Positions 17,324 to 27,385 of a DNA stretch of 64,000 nt are shown in pieces. Source of the stretch: Sphingobacterium tenebrionis (GTDB lineage: Bacteria > Bacteroidota > Bacteroidia > Sphingobacteriales > Sphingobacteriaceae). Position 1 is the first letter of the stretch. The number at the start of each line of letters is the position of its first letter. The stretch lies in the NCBI RefSeq assembly GCF_037126265.1, contig NZ_JAYLLN010000003.1:1-64000 (forward strand). Reading direction: 5' to 3'. The notes below the pieces were generated by a model that saw only the letters and a program-made list of their open reading frames with translations, was not told where the DNA came from and searched no databases. The translations under genes were made by a program, and so were the position numbers.

Positions 17324-18976
17324 ATGAAACTAAAACAATTACAAATTATACTATCTTTTTTAGTGCTATTACAGTATTCTTGTTCCAAAAAACCAGAATT
17401 ACTTGTTGTTCCACCCAAAGTTGTGGATACACTCACAGTGCGGAAAATTGATACAACAACTAGGTTTGATGTTGTTATTTATGGTGCAACCATGGCTGGT
17501 ATTATTGCAGCAAAAGAAGTTCAAAGTTCTGGCAAAACAGTAGTTATTATTAATCCAATGCCTAAAGCATTAGGTGGCATGACCACAAATGGCTTAGGGA
17601 TTACTGACGTTATTAATACTAATATTTTAGGGGGGTTAACTAGAAAATTTTATCAGGATATTCAAAAATATTATTCAAATCCAGCGACTTGGGTCTTTAG
17701 TAAAATTTCTGATTATGCTAGATATAATTATAATGGAGATGTAATGATTTGGTTTGAACCCAAAGCGGCTCAATATGTTATCAATAAATATATTGTGGAA
17801 AACAAAATTCAAATATTATATGATGAAAGGTTAAATTTAAGCAAAAAAATTGTAAAAGACGTTTCAGGAAGAATTAACTATCTTGAAATGGAATCCGGGC
17901 TTCGAATTAAAGGCCATTATTTCATTGATGCAACTTATGAAGGAGATGTAATGGCAAAGGCTGGTGTTTCATATATAATTGGAAGAGAAAGTAATTCTGT
18001 TTATGGAGAAACAGCAAACGGTATTCAAAGAATGTGGGCTAAAGATAGAAATGAGTTGCCTGATGGAATTACTGGTCTACCTGGGGAGGTGTATGCTCCT
18101 ATAGGTTCGCATGGATCTGGAGATAAAAAAATTCAAGCTTATTGTTTTAGAATGTGCCTGACTAATTTACCTGAGAACAGAATTCCTTTTCCTAAACCTA
18201 TAAATTACAATGAAAATGATTATGCTATATTATTTGAATATGTAAAATCATATGAGGGTTTTCTTTTTTGTGATTTTATGCCACTTCCAAATAGGAAAAC
18301 TGACTCTAATAATTTAGGTCCATTCTCCACAGATTTTGTTGGAGCAAATTATGATTATCCCGATGGGAATTATGAAAAAAGGAGAGAAATAATAGAAAAA
18401 CATAAAACTTATCAAATGGGTTTAATGTGGACATTAGCAAATCATCCTAAAATTCCAGAAAGAATTCGTAATTATTATAAGGAATGGGGTTTGCCTAAAG
18501 ATGAATTTACGGATAATAATAATTGGCCAAATCAACTTTATATTAGGGAAGGTAGAAGAATGATAAGTGACTATGTAATGACCGAAAAAAACTGTAGTGG
18601 TAAACTGTTGTCCACAGAGGGGATTGCACTTGGTGATTATCCTATGGATTCGCACATTGTATCCAGATATAAAGATGCAAATGGTTTTATTAAAAATGAA
18701 GGGCAGGTCATGGCAGGAGTACCAAAGCCATATCCAATTGATTATAAGGCAATAGTTCCCAAAAAAATAGAATGCTCTAATTTATTTGTTCCTATTTGTT
18801 TATCTGCTAGTCATATTGCATATGGATCAATTAGGATGGAGCCCGTATTCATGTCTTTAGCTCAAGCATCAGCTGTTTCTGCGGTATTGGCTCTTGAATC
18901 AAAAATAGCAGTGCAGGATGTAAAATATGAAAACTTAATGCCCGAATTGGTAAAAAGAGGGTTGGTTATAAAATAA
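17324..18976 (+). CDS. FAD-dependent oxidoreductase lipoprotein
   Basis: 550 residues. A lipoprotein signal ends in LQYSC (Cys20). A dinucleotide-binding motif follows (VVIYGATMAGIIAAKE, about 50-65), then ALGGMTTNGLGITD, which matches the FAD-dependent oxidoreductase family that includes xanthan-lyase-associated proteins. A C-terminal segment (MEPVFMSLAQASA) completes the FAD fold. It should be exported and membrane-anchored, which is unusual for a flavoprotein in a polysaccharide locus. It may act on the finished glycan; this is inference. Confidence 0.8.
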   Translation: MKLKQLQIILSFLVLLQYSCSKKPELLVVPPKVVDTLTVRKIDTTTRFDVVIYGATMAGIIAAKEVQSSGKTVVIINPMPKALGGMTTNGLGITDVINTNILGGLTRKFYQDIQKYYSNPATWVFSKISDYARYNYNGDVMIWFEPKAAQYVINKYIVENKIQILYDERLNLSKKIVKDVSGRINYLEMESGLRIKGHYFIDATYEGDVMAKAGVSYIIGRESNSVYGETANGIQRMWAKDRNELPDGITGLPGEVYAPIGSHGSGDKKIQAYCFRMCLTNLPENRIPFPKPINYNENDYAILFEYVKSYEGFLFCDFMPLPNRKTDSNNLGPFSTDFVGANYDYPDGNYEKRREIIEKHKTYQMGLMWTLANHPKIPERIRNYYKEWGLPKDEFTDNNNWPNQLYIREGRRMISDYVMTEKNCSGKLLSTEGIALGDYPMDSHIVSRYKDANGFIKNEGQVMAGVPKPYPIDYKAIVPKKIECSNLFVPICLSASHIAYGSIRMEPVFMSLAQASAVSAVLALESKIAVQDVKYENLMPELVKRGLVIK

Positions 18977-18981
18977 ATTAA

Positions 18982-20046
18982 ATGAGTGATTTAAATTTCA
19001 ATGTAATTGGCGCGTATGGTGAAACAAATTATGGGGATGATTTGTTAATGCATGTTTTTGAGAATTATTTTATTAAGGAATTTCCAAAATCTAAATTAAA
19101 TTTTGAAGGTGAAAGAGCAAATTATCCTAAAAAACTTCTTAAAAAAGGAACTTACAATAAAGCTCAAAATACTGATTGGTTAATTTTTGGTGGTGGGACA
19201 CAATTCTTTGCATTTCATTCACAAAATAATCTAAGTTTCATCGAAAAGGTTAAAATTGGAATCAAAAATCCTCAAATAGTAATTAACAAGTTAAAGCCCA
19301 AAAGGAAAGCTAGTAAACATATAGCTTTCCTTGGATTTGGCTTGGGGCCATTTAATGATAATTTTAATGCTATTAATAATGCGAAAAAAGCAGTCAGTGC
19401 CGCTAATTTTGTTGCTGTTCGGGATTTTGTTTCTTGGGAATATTGTAGAGAATGGGGAATTGATGCAGTATTAGGTGCAGATGTTGTTTTCTCATCTTAT
19501 TTCAGTTTGCCAGAAAATTCAGATCGTAATTCTAAAAAGAAGAATAAAAAGCATGGTTATATTGTTCGAGATTGGGATTATGAAGGCACTGGGCAAGCCT
19601 ATATTAAACAGCTCAATGATTATTTATTAACGACGTCTAATGATGATAAAGTTATTATTTTAGCCCCTTTAAAAGATAAAAATTGGATTAAGGCTATTCC
19701 TCAGGAAAAACTATTAATATGGGATCCTAATAAGTTTACAATAGAGCAGTTTCTTGAAAAGTTAGATGAATTTGATGGTTTTATCAGTGCAAGATATCAT
19801 GGTGCTATAATAGCGGCATTGCTAAACAAGCCTGTTATTTGTATTGAAATTGAACCTAAACTTAGAATATTAGCTGATCAAATAAAGGAATTTCAATTAT
19901 GGGAAAAACCCTTTGTTGTTGAAAAGTTAAAAAAAATGGTGGATAGTTTTGATTATTCGATTGATTATTCGGCTTCTTTAATGGAAAGAAAAAGGTTGGC
20001 AGACTCTATGTTGGCTAATTTTAAATTAGAATTATATGCAAAATAG
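18982..20046 (+). CDS. Polysaccharide pyruvyl transferase family protein
   Basis: 354 residues. The start GAYGETNYGDDLLMHVF and the later SARYHGAIIAALLNKPV are the two conserved ends of the PS-pyruvyl-transferase fold. The family adds pyruvate ketals from phosphoenolpyruvate to sugars, though some members are glycosyltransferase-like. It is 5 bases after the FAD lipoprotein gene and overlaps the next gene by 11 bases. Confidence 0.85.
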   Translation: MSDLNFNVIGAYGETNYGDDLLMHVFENYFIKEFPKSKLNFEGERANYPKKLLKKGTYNKAQNTDWLIFGGGTQFFAFHSQNNLSFIEKVKIGIKNPQIVINKLKPKRKASKHIAFLGFGLGPFNDNFNAINNAKKAVSAANFVAVRDFVSWEYCREWGIDAVLGADVVFSSYFSLPENSDRNSKKKNKKHGYIVRDWDYEGTGQAYIKQLNDYLLTTSNDDKVIILAPLKDKNWIKAIPQEKLLIWDPNKFTIEQFLEKLDEFDGFISARYHGAIIAALLNKPVICIEIEPKLRILADQIKEFQLWEKPFVVEKLKKMVDSFDYSIDYSASLMERKRLADSMLANFKLELYAK

Positions 20047-21061
20047 GATTTATTTTTATTTACCTCCAGGAACTATTAACGATGCTACTAATTATTATTG
20101 TAATTTACTTGAGAATGGATTTTCAAAAGCAGGATTTGAAGTTTTACGCGTAAGTAATAGTAAAGTTGTTCCAAAATTTTCTACAGTATTAACCATACGT
20201 TCCGGTGATCAAATTGATTTTTTATTTAAAAAATGTAAATTTCTAAATTGGTTTCAAGGTATTGGTCCAGAAGAATATCGTTTATTACATAAAGGTGAAA
20301 AAAAGGCATATGTTATTAGTAGAGTTCTTGAATTTTTTGAAAATAGAGGTCTGAAAAAATCAAAGGTATGCTTCTTTGTTTCTGATAAAATGAAAGAGCA
20401 TTATGAAAGTAAATATAAATTAGACCTGAATGAAAAGGCTATTATTATACCGTGTTATAACATTCCATTAAACGAATCTTATTTTAATAATGAACTAAAA
20501 CACGAATTAAAGTTTGTGTATGCTGGTGGTATTTTTGCCTGGCAATGTATTGATGAGACTTTGTTGATATTTAAAGAAATAGTAAATTTAAGAAAAGACG
20601 CAACGCTCACTTTATTAACGGGCGATAAAGAGAAAGCGTTAGATTTAATTCACAAATTTGATGTGCCCAACGTTAATATTGATTATGTTAAACTCAACGA
20701 TCTCCAACATGAGCTTTCAAAATATACTTATGGATTCCTGATTCGAAAAGATGACCCAATTAACAACGTTTCAACTCCTACAAAAATGAATTCTTATATG
20801 GCAGCGGGAATTATACCTATATACACACCAGTAATTTCTGCTTTCGAAAAAAATATTGATATGAATAATTTTAATTTAAAGTTTTCTTTAGATCAAAGTT
20901 ATAAAACTATTGCTGAATCCATTATACGTTTTCATGATTCTGGCTTTAATAAATTAGAAATGTATCAGGAATATAAAAGAATATTTGAACATTTTTATAA
21001 TGATGAAAAATATGTAAATAATATTGTCCAATATATTGCAGATAAAAATGGAACAATTTGA
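20036..21061 (+). CDS. Glycosyltransferase (GT-B fold)
   Basis: 341 residues. The C-terminal half has FVYAGGIFAWQC, LTLLTGDKEKA, and a late PTKMNSYMAAGIIPIYTP that matches the donor-binding end of GT4-like enzymes (KxxExxAxGxP). The start overlaps the preceding stop. It should add one sugar of the repeat unit at the inner membrane; donor and acceptor are unknown. Confidence 0.8.
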   Translation: MQNRIYFYLPPGTINDATNYYCNLLENGFSKAGFEVLRVSNSKVVPKFSTVLTIRSGDQIDFLFKKCKFLNWFQGIGPEEYRLLHKGEKKAYVISRVLEFFENRGLKKSKVCFFVSDKMKEHYESKYKLDLNEKAIIIPCYNIPLNESYFNNELKHELKFVYAGGIFAWQCIDETLLIFKEIVNLRKDATLTLLTGDKEKALDLIHKFDVPNVNIDYVKLNDLQHELSKYTYGFLIRKDDPINNVSTPTKMNSYMAAGIIPIYTPVISAFEKNIDMNNFNLKFSLDQSYKTIAESIIRFHDSGFNKLEMYQEYKRIFEHFYNDEKYVNNIVQYIADKNGTI

Positions 21062-22124
21062 TTTAATATATAATCTAATTTATTCAGCCTTATGTATCAT
21101 AATCTTAATTGCAGCATCTTCCACCGATTTTAAAGGGACTCAATTTAGTTATTCAACAGGCAAACGTACTATTTTAATTTTTCTAACAATTTATCTTTTA
21201 TTATTCGGTTTAAGAGATATTGAAGTTGGAACAGATACTAAGTCTTATGTATTAATGTGGGATATTCATAAAGGGTTCACATTAGATAAAGAGTTTTTCA
21301 CTAGTGCTTTAATTAGCATTCTTAAATATTTTGGATTTGGGTATGGGGTATTTCTTTTTAGCTATACCTTATTTTTGGTAATTCCATTATATTTTTCTAT
21401 TATATATATTTCTAAAAGATTTGACGTAAATCCTTTATTTATATTGTTTGTCTTCACAAGTTTGTTTTTTTTTAAAAGTATAGGTATAAATATTATTAGA
21501 CAAGGGGTTTCATTAGCATTAATTTTAGTTTTTATTTGTCAGTTTAATTTTAATAAGTGGTATGCACTTTCATTAAAAACTATTATAATTGGTGCATTGG
21601 CTTTTATTATACATAATACGGCGGTAATTAGTTTACTTGCAATTTTTGTTGTTTCTGTTTTAAAGAACTTAAATTTCAGATATTATATTTTAATATATTT
21701 TTTATCTATAGTTTTATCAAGATTAGAATTTGGTATACACCAAATATTACCTAATATTAAAGATTTTGATGAACGACGAGTTGAATCATATGTAGAGAAT
21801 TTAGGTGATATTTTTGTTGTAGGTTTTAAACCTCAATTTGTTGTTTTTAATACAGTTTTTTTATTTATTTTTTTATTTATACGGAAAAAAATTGGAAAGA
21901 TACCACAATACGAATTTATCTTCAAATATTATCTTTTAATCAGTGTTTTATTCTTTTTTTCTTTTCAGATGTCATACTCTGATAGATGGGGTATTATGAG
22001 TTGGATAGTTATCCCTTTCTTAATTGCCCCTATATATTCAAAACTTATAAATATTCGAACAATTAAAACGAGTATGAGCTTCTTTTTTATTATAGTTTAT
22101 ATTTTCTTCTCTTTCTATTCATAA
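21048..22124 (+). CDS. EpsG/Wzy-like polysaccharide polymerase
   Basis: 358 residues from the ATG at 21048, overlapping the previous gene by 14 bases; an upstream TTG is a less likely start. There are about 10 membrane helices, with an early RDIEVGTDTKSYVLMW segment characteristic of the EpsG family, and a SYSDRWGIMSW loop near the end. It is the only Wzy candidate in the locus and should polymerise repeat units in the periplasm. Confidence 0.82.
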   Translation: MEQFDLIYNLIYSALCIIILIAASSTDFKGTQFSYSTGKRTILIFLTIYLLLFGLRDIEVGTDTKSYVLMWDIHKGFTLDKEFFTSALISILKYFGFGYGVFLFSYTLFLVIPLYFSIIYISKRFDVNPLFILFVFTSLFFFKSIGINIIRQGVSLALILVFICQFNFNKWYALSLKTIIIGALAFIIHNTAVISLLAIFVVSVLKNLNFRYYILIYFLSIVLSRLEFGIHQILPNIKDFDERRVESYVENLGDIFVVGFKPQFVVFNTVFLFIFLFIRKKIGKIPQYEFIFKYYLLISVLFFFSFQMSYSDRWGIMSWIVIPFLIAPIYSKLINIRTIKTSMSFFFIIVYIFFSFYS

Positions 22125-22128
22125 TTTC

Positions 22129-22962
22129 ATGACTAATTTGAAAAATCCTAAAGTTTCTATTGCAATACCATTTTACAATGCTGAGAAATATCTTTCATTA
22201 GCAATTGATTCTGTAATTTATCAATCTTATATTAATTGGGAACTGTTATTAATCGATGATGGTTCAAATGATTCTTCCGTCGTAATTGCTAAGAATTATG
22301 AAAAAGTTGACAATAGAATTCGATTATATAGCGATGGATTAAATAAAAATTTGGGATATCGTTTGAATCAGATTCCTGACCTTGTTCATGGTGAATTTTT
22401 ATGCCGTATGGATGCTGATGATATTATGCACCCAAATAAAATTGAAAAGCAAGTTGATTTTCTTATTAAAAATCCAACTGTCGATGTTTTAGGAACTAAT
22501 GCATATTCGATCGACGAGAATGGGAATGTTCAAGGGATTAGAGCTAACACTGATGTTTTAATAATAGATAATGTTAGAGGTTTTATTCATCCAACTATTA
22601 TGGCTAAAACAAGTTGGTTCAAAAACAACCCTTATGATGTAGATGCCGTTAGAATTGAAGATGCTGAACTTTGGTTAAGAACTGCTAGAAAAAGTAATTT
22701 TAAAGTGTTAGGAACCCCATTGTTCTTTTATCGTGAATTTGGTACTCATTATTATAAAAAATACCTTAAGGGAATTCCTTCATTGTGGTATTTGTTGAAA
22801 AAGCATAAAATGGGCCTGAGTTTTGTTATGTTTAGCTTAAAGTACCTTATAAGTACATTAAAAATATATTTATATTTTATTTTTGGAAAAGAACATCGCC
22901 TGATAAAAAAACGCAATCAGAAGATTATTGAAAATGAAATAAATTGGAGGAATTATGTTTAA
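22129..22962 (+). CDS. Family 2 glycosyltransferase
   Basis: 277 residues. The N-terminal GT-A domain opens with PKVSIAIPFYNAEKYL and has LLIDDGSNDSS and the metal-binding stretch CRMDADDIMHPNK (DxD). Residues after about 235 are hydrophobic and basic, suggesting membrane association. It adds an undetermined sugar to the lipid-linked unit. The stop overlaps the start of the next gene by 8 bases. Confidence 0.92.
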   Translation: MTNLKNPKVSIAIPFYNAEKYLSLAIDSVIYQSYINWELLLIDDGSNDSSVVIAKNYEKVDNRIRLYSDGLNKNLGYRLNQIPDLVHGEFLCRMDADDIMHPNKIEKQVDFLIKNPTVDVLGTNAYSIDENGNVQGIRANTDVLIIDNVRGFIHPTIMAKTSWFKNNPYDVDAVRIEDAELWLRTARKSNFKVLGTPLFFYREFGTHYYKKYLKGIPSLWYLLKKHKMGLSFVMFSLKYLISTLKIYLYFIFGKEHRLIKKRNQKIIENEINWRNYV

Positions 22963-24067
22963 TAAAAAAATAATATTTTGTTTAGTTGGACCTATTTTTT
23001 TATTTGTTAATTTGACTTATGGTCAATATAGAAATATAACAATCTCTCAATCGGTAATTAATAAATATTATACGAATGCTGTGACGATCCCCAATATTGT
23101 AGGGATGAAAAATATTACAAATTATCTTCCAAAAGGATTTAAAACTGATGGATCAGTAGATTATACTCCATTTTTACAAAAAGGCATCAATGAAAACAAG
23201 ATTGTGGTAATGCCAAATTTTCCAGTTCTCATCAATAATAAAGGTTTAAAAATCCCTTCAAACAGAAAAATTTATTTTCAAAGAAATTCTAAAGTGATCT
23301 TTTCTGGTCCAGCATTAGGTAAGTTTTATGATATAATTATTCTCGATGGAGTATCTAATGTTGGTTTATATAATGCTAATATTGTTGGAAGTAGAAATAT
23401 TCCAAAAAAACAGCATGGAGAATGGAGTTCTGGAATATCTATTAAAGATTCTTATAACATTACTATCAAAAATGCTAAAATTTCAGATACATTTGGTGAC
23501 GGAATTTTCATTGGATCAGAAACTGGGAGAAAAAGTTCGAATATTTTAATTCAAAATGTATGGATTAATAAAGCGCGTAGAAATGGGGTGTCAATCACAT
23601 CTGTAAGTGGACTAAATTTAGAAAATATTCTGGTAACAAATACAAATGGCACTTCACCTGAAACTGGAATTCATATTGAACCATCTTTGCCTTCAGAGGT
23701 GCTGAAATCCATTAGTATTAATGGTATTTTAAGTTATAATAATAAAAACGGAGGATTTGGAATAAATTTAAGTCTACTTAATGGTGCGCCTAATACTAAA
23801 TCTAATTTAGTGGATATATCCGCAAGTAATTTTAAAGATTATGGTTCCACTAATTTCATTGGCTTTACGTTTAATCCAGAAGGTAAATCTAATGCTGTTG
23901 TTGGAAAAGTAAACTTGAGAAACTTTGAAGGAAATGGAACAAAGAAATATAAAGTTTGGTATGATCCAAACCATTCAAACGTAAGTATCACTTCTGATGA
24001 AATTTTTAGCAATGATTCAAAAGGGAATAGAATAAAAATTGATTTAACTAAAAAAAGAACTCAATAA
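22955..24067 (+). CDS. Secreted right-handed beta-helix protein
   Basis: 370 residues with a signal peptide ending near LTYGQ. From about residue 100 there is a repeating pattern of short beta coils (SNVGLYNANIVG, YNITIKNAKISD, SSNILIQNVWIN, SGLNLENILVTN) typical of pectate-lyase-like parallel beta-helices. Such proteins in polysaccharide loci are often lyases, hydrolases or epimerases acting on the product. No catalytic set could be assigned with certainty. Confidence 0.8.
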   Translation: MFNKKIIFCLVGPIFLFVNLTYGQYRNITISQSVINKYYTNAVTIPNIVGMKNITNYLPKGFKTDGSVDYTPFLQKGINENKIVVMPNFPVLINNKGLKIPSNRKIYFQRNSKVIFSGPALGKFYDIIILDGVSNVGLYNANIVGSRNIPKKQHGEWSSGISIKDSYNITIKNAKISDTFGDGIFIGSETGRKSSNILIQNVWINKARRNGVSITSVSGLNLENILVTNTNGTSPETGIHIEPSLPSEVLKSISINGILSYNNKNGGFGINLSLLNGAPNTKSNLVDISASNFKDYGSTNFIGFTFNPEGKSNAVVGKVNLRNFEGNGTKKYKVWYDPNHSNVSITSDEIFSNDSKGNRIKIDLTKKRTQ

Positions 24068-24077
24068 AAAGATTTTA

Positions 24078-25238
24078 ATGAACAAAATTATTAGAGTTTC
24101 AACTGTTCCTGAATCACTATATGCATTACTTAAAGGACAGCTAAAATATTTGTCAGAAAGTTTTGAAGTAGTTGGGGTATCGTCTTCTGGTGAATATTTG
24201 GAATTGACTTCAGAAAGGGAAAACATCCCAGTTATTGCTGTTGATATGGAGCGAAGAATAAATCCAATTAAAGATATAAGATCCTTAATTAATTTATATA
24301 AGATATTTAAGAGAGAGAAACCTTATATAGTACATTCCATAACGCCGAAAGCAGGTTTACTTTCCATGATAGCAGCTAAATTTGCGGGAGTTCCAATTCG
24401 AATACATACATTTACAGGAGTTGTTTTCCCTTCTAAAACCGGATTGTTTCAAAAAATATTGATATTAATGGATCGGATTCTTTGCGCTTCAGCCACTCAT
24501 ATTTATCCTGAAGGAAATGGAGTAAGAAAAGATTTGATTAATTTTAATATCACTAAAAAACCTTTAAAAATCATTGCGAATGGTAATGTAAATGGAATAG
24601 ATTTAAATTTTTTTGATCCAAAACTATATACTTCAAGCGCCAATATGCAATTAAAAGAGGAGCTAGGGATTAAGGAAAATGATTTTGTTTTTATTTTTGT
24701 AGGACGTCTAGTTCGAGATAAAGGAATTGAAGAATTAATAATGGCCTTTAAAGAAATAAATGTTGTCAATGCTAAGCTTATTCTTGTTGGACCATACGAA
24801 AATAAAATTGATCCACTTTCACATCTAACATTAAAAGAAATTAAAAACAACCAAAATATAATTGAAGTAGGATTTCAAAAAGATGTAAGACCATATTTTG
24901 CTATTGCCGATGCGTTAGTGTTCCCAAGTTATCGAGAAGGCTTTCCAAATGTGGTCTTACAAGCTGGTGCAATGGGAATTCCAAGTATAGTAACTGATAT
25001 CAACGGGAGTAACGAAATAATTGAAAATGGTATAAATGGTATTATTGTTCCCCTCAAAGATGTTGATAAGTTAAAAAAAAATATGACGCTAATATTAGAC
25101 GATGTAAATTTTTATAAAAAGTTAAAGAATAAGTCAAGGTCAATGATTGAAGAAAAATATCAACAGGAACTTGTTTGGCAAACTTTATTAAAAGAATATA
25201 TTGAATTGATTAACTCTCAACAGAATAAATATTCATAA
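24078..25238 (+). CDS. GT4-family glycosyltransferase
   Basis: 386 residues with an N-terminal acceptor domain (VHSITPKAGLLSMIAAK, IHTFTGVVFP) and the GT4 donor half (FVFIFVGRLVRDKGIEEL, FPSYREGFPNVVLQAGAMGIP) containing the EX7E-type site. The N-terminal pattern resembles the subgroup next to PglC-type transferases (PglA-like), which adds the second sugar. The initiating transferase gene follows directly. Confidence 0.92.
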   Translation: MNKIIRVSTVPESLYALLKGQLKYLSESFEVVGVSSSGEYLELTSERENIPVIAVDMERRINPIKDIRSLINLYKIFKREKPYIVHSITPKAGLLSMIAAKFAGVPIRIHTFTGVVFPSKTGLFQKILILMDRILCASATHIYPEGNGVRKDLINFNITKKPLKIIANGNVNGIDLNFFDPKLYTSSANMQLKEELGIKENDFVFIFVGRLVRDKGIEELIMAFKEINVVNAKLILVGPYENKIDPLSHLTLKEIKNNQNIIEVGFQKDVRPYFAIADALVFPSYREGFPNVVLQAGAMGIPSIVTDINGSNEIIENGINGIIVPLKDVDKLKKNMTLILDDVNFYKKLKNKSRSMIEEKYQQELVWQTLLKEYIELINSQQNKYS

Positions 25239-25239
25239 A

Positions 25240-25845
25240 ATGTATAAGAATATATTTAAAAGGATGATAGATTTATCAATTTCAGCAATTGCTCTATTTT
25301 TATTTACTCCTATTTTTTTAATTATTTTAATTTGGTTAGCTATTGCAAATAATGGCAAACCCTTTTTCTTTCAAACTCGGCCTGGTTTAAATGGTAATCT
25401 TTTTAAAATTATTAAATTCAAAACGATGAATGATAAAAGAGATAGTCAAGGCAATTTACTTCCAGATAGTGAAAGAATGACTCGTATCGGAAATTTAGTA
25501 AGGAAAACATCCTTAGATGAGTTACCACAGTTAATTAATGTAATAAAAGGGGATATGGCCTTGGTAGGGCCAAGACCTCTTTTACCTCAATATATTCCCC
25601 TTTATTCTGAAGTGCAAAGGAGAAGACATGATGTTCGCCCAGGAATTACAGGTTGGGCTCAAGTAAACGGAAGAAATGCAATTAACTGGACGCGTAAATT
25701 TGAATTAGATGTTTGGTATGTTGAAAATCTCTCATTCAGATTAGACATAAAAATAATCTTATTAACAATAAAAAAGGTTTTTATTAGAGAGGGAATATCG
25801 GCGGATGGTCATGCGACTACTGATGGCTTTAATGGATATAATTAA
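25240..25845 (+). CDS. Initiating sugar-1-phosphate transferase (PglC-like)
   Basis: 201 residues, the size of the minimal catalytic PglC unit without the extra WcaJ/WbaP domains. A reentrant hydrophobic N-terminal helix (ISAIALFLFTPIFLIILIW), FKTM, RKTSLDELPQLINV, MALVGPRPLLP and RPGITGWAQVNGR are family hallmarks. It transfers a phospho-sugar, in this family often a diacetamido- or related dideoxy sugar, to undecaprenyl phosphate and so starts the repeat unit. Confidence 0.93.
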   Translation: MYKNIFKRMIDLSISAIALFLFTPIFLIILIWLAIANNGKPFFFQTRPGLNGNLFKIIKFKTMNDKRDSQGNLLPDSERMTRIGNLVRKTSLDELPQLINVIKGDMALVGPRPLLPQYIPLYSEVQRRRHDVRPGITGWAQVNGRNAINWTRKFELDVWYVENLSFRLDIKIILLTIKKVFIREGISADGHATTDGFNGYN

Positions 25846-25853
25846 TTAATACT

Positions 25854-27380
25854 ATGAAAAAAAATTTAATTGAATATTTGGTAGAAACAGTAAAACTGAA
25901 AGGTAATAATATTGCCGTTATTGAAAATGATAATTCGATTACCTTTGATCAACTCTATCAAAATATAAGCGTTGTTGGGGAATTGCTTTTGGAGAAATCA
26001 AATGTTCTAAATAAACCAATTGCTATTTATCTGCCTAAATCTATTAATTGTGTAATAGCTGATTTAGGCGTGATGTTAAGTGGAAATGCCTATTTAAATT
26101 TAGATATAAAAAGTCCTTCACAAAGAATTGGAAATATACTTGATTTGGTTCAACCGGAACTGGTAATTACCACAAGTAATTTGAAAAAAGGATTAGAGGG
26201 TATATATCCAGAAGATAAATTACTTTTAATTGATGAGATTGATTTCGAAGTTGAAACAGATATTCATTTTTTGTTAGAAAGATTGGAAGAAAGAAGTATA
26301 GATACTGATATGTCTTGTGTTATCAACACCTCAGGATCTACAGGGACACCGAAATCAGTTGCGCTAAATCATAGAAGTTTTATTGACTTTATTGAAGTTT
26401 CAGATGAAATATTTCAATTTTCGGAGAATGAAGTTATAGGTTCGTTATCCCCTGTAATATTTGATATATTTAGTTATGAACTATGTATGTTAATTTCTAA
26501 AGGAGGATGTATTGTAGTTCTTCCTGAAAATATGGCTGCTTTTCCAATAAAAATTTTAGAAGAAATGCAAAGAACAGAAGTAAGTTTTATTTTTTGGGTA
26601 CCAACAATAATGGTAAATATTGCAAATATGGATTTACTTTCAAAAATTGATTTAACCTCACTTAGGTTGGTTTGGTTTGCAGGAGAGGTATTTCCTACTA
26701 AACAATTTAATTATTGGAAAAAATCACTTACTCACACAAAATTTGCTAATCTTTACGGTCCTATAGAAATAACGTTAGATTGCACTTATTTTATTGTAGA
26801 TAGAGATTTCGAGGATAATGAACCATTACCAATAGGAATTCCATATAGAAATACGGATGTATTAATTATCACAGAGGAAGATAAATTGGCAGAAAAGGGA
26901 GAAGAGGGTGAACTTTGTGTAAGAGGAAGTTCATTAGCTTTGGGCTATTATAATAATCCAGAAAAAACCGCTGCGGCTTTTGTTCAAAATCCTCTTAATA
27001 AACATTATCCAGAGATAATATATCGCACTGGGGATGTAGTGGCATTAAATGATAGGAATGAAATAGTTTTTAAAGGGAGGAAAGATACGCTAATTAAACA
27101 TCAAGGATATAGGATTGAAATGGGTGAAATTGAACACATTGTTGTAAATTCATTAAAAATAGCTAAGAATGCATGTTGTGTATATAATCGAGCTAACAAA
27201 GAAATAGTTTTATATTATGAAAATACAACAGATATTGAGCCTTCATTGTTTAGAAAAGAGCTATTGAAAAATCTACCAAAATATATGATTCCAACAGTTT
27301 ATATAAGGTATGATGAAATGCCTAGAAATCCAAATGGAAAAATAGATAGAGCATTTTTGAATCAGCAAGCTAATGTATAA
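25854..27380 (+). CDS. Stand-alone adenylation enzyme (amino-acid/acyl AMP ligase)
   Basis: 508 residues of the ANL superfamily, DltA-like in size. The P-loop-like A3 motif NTSGSTGTPKS is at 158-168, GPIEIT stands for the A5 motif, YRTGDVV is A7, GRKDTLIKHQGYRIEMGEIE is A8, and NPNGKIDR near the end holds the A10 lysine. It should activate an amino or carboxylic acid and load it on a carrier protein. Two carrier genes lie 0.8 and 2.1 kb downstream. The substrate is not predictable here. Confidence 0.88.
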   Translation: MKKNLIEYLVETVKLKGNNIAVIENDNSITFDQLYQNISVVGELLLEKSNVLNKPIAIYLPKSINCVIADLGVMLSGNAYLNLDIKSPSQRIGNILDLVQPELVITTSNLKKGLEGIYPEDKLLLIDEIDFEVETDIHFLLERLEERSIDTDMSCVINTSGSTGTPKSVALNHRSFIDFIEVSDEIFQFSENEVIGSLSPVIFDIFSYELCMLISKGGCIVVLPENMAAFPIKILEEMQRTEVSFIFWVPTIMVNIANMDLLSKIDLTSLRLVWFAGEVFPTKQFNYWKKSLTHTKFANLYGPIEITLDCTYFIVDRDFEDNEPLPIGIPYRNTDVLIITEEDKLAEKGEEGELCVRGSSLALGYYNNPEKTAAAFVQNPLNKHYPEIIYRTGDVVALNDRNEIVFKGRKDTLIKHQGYRIEMGEIEHIVVNSLKIAKNACCVYNRANKEIVLYYENTTDIEPSLFRKELLKNLPKYMIPTVYIRYDEMPRNPNGKIDRAFLNQQANV

Positions 27381-27385
27381 TTACA

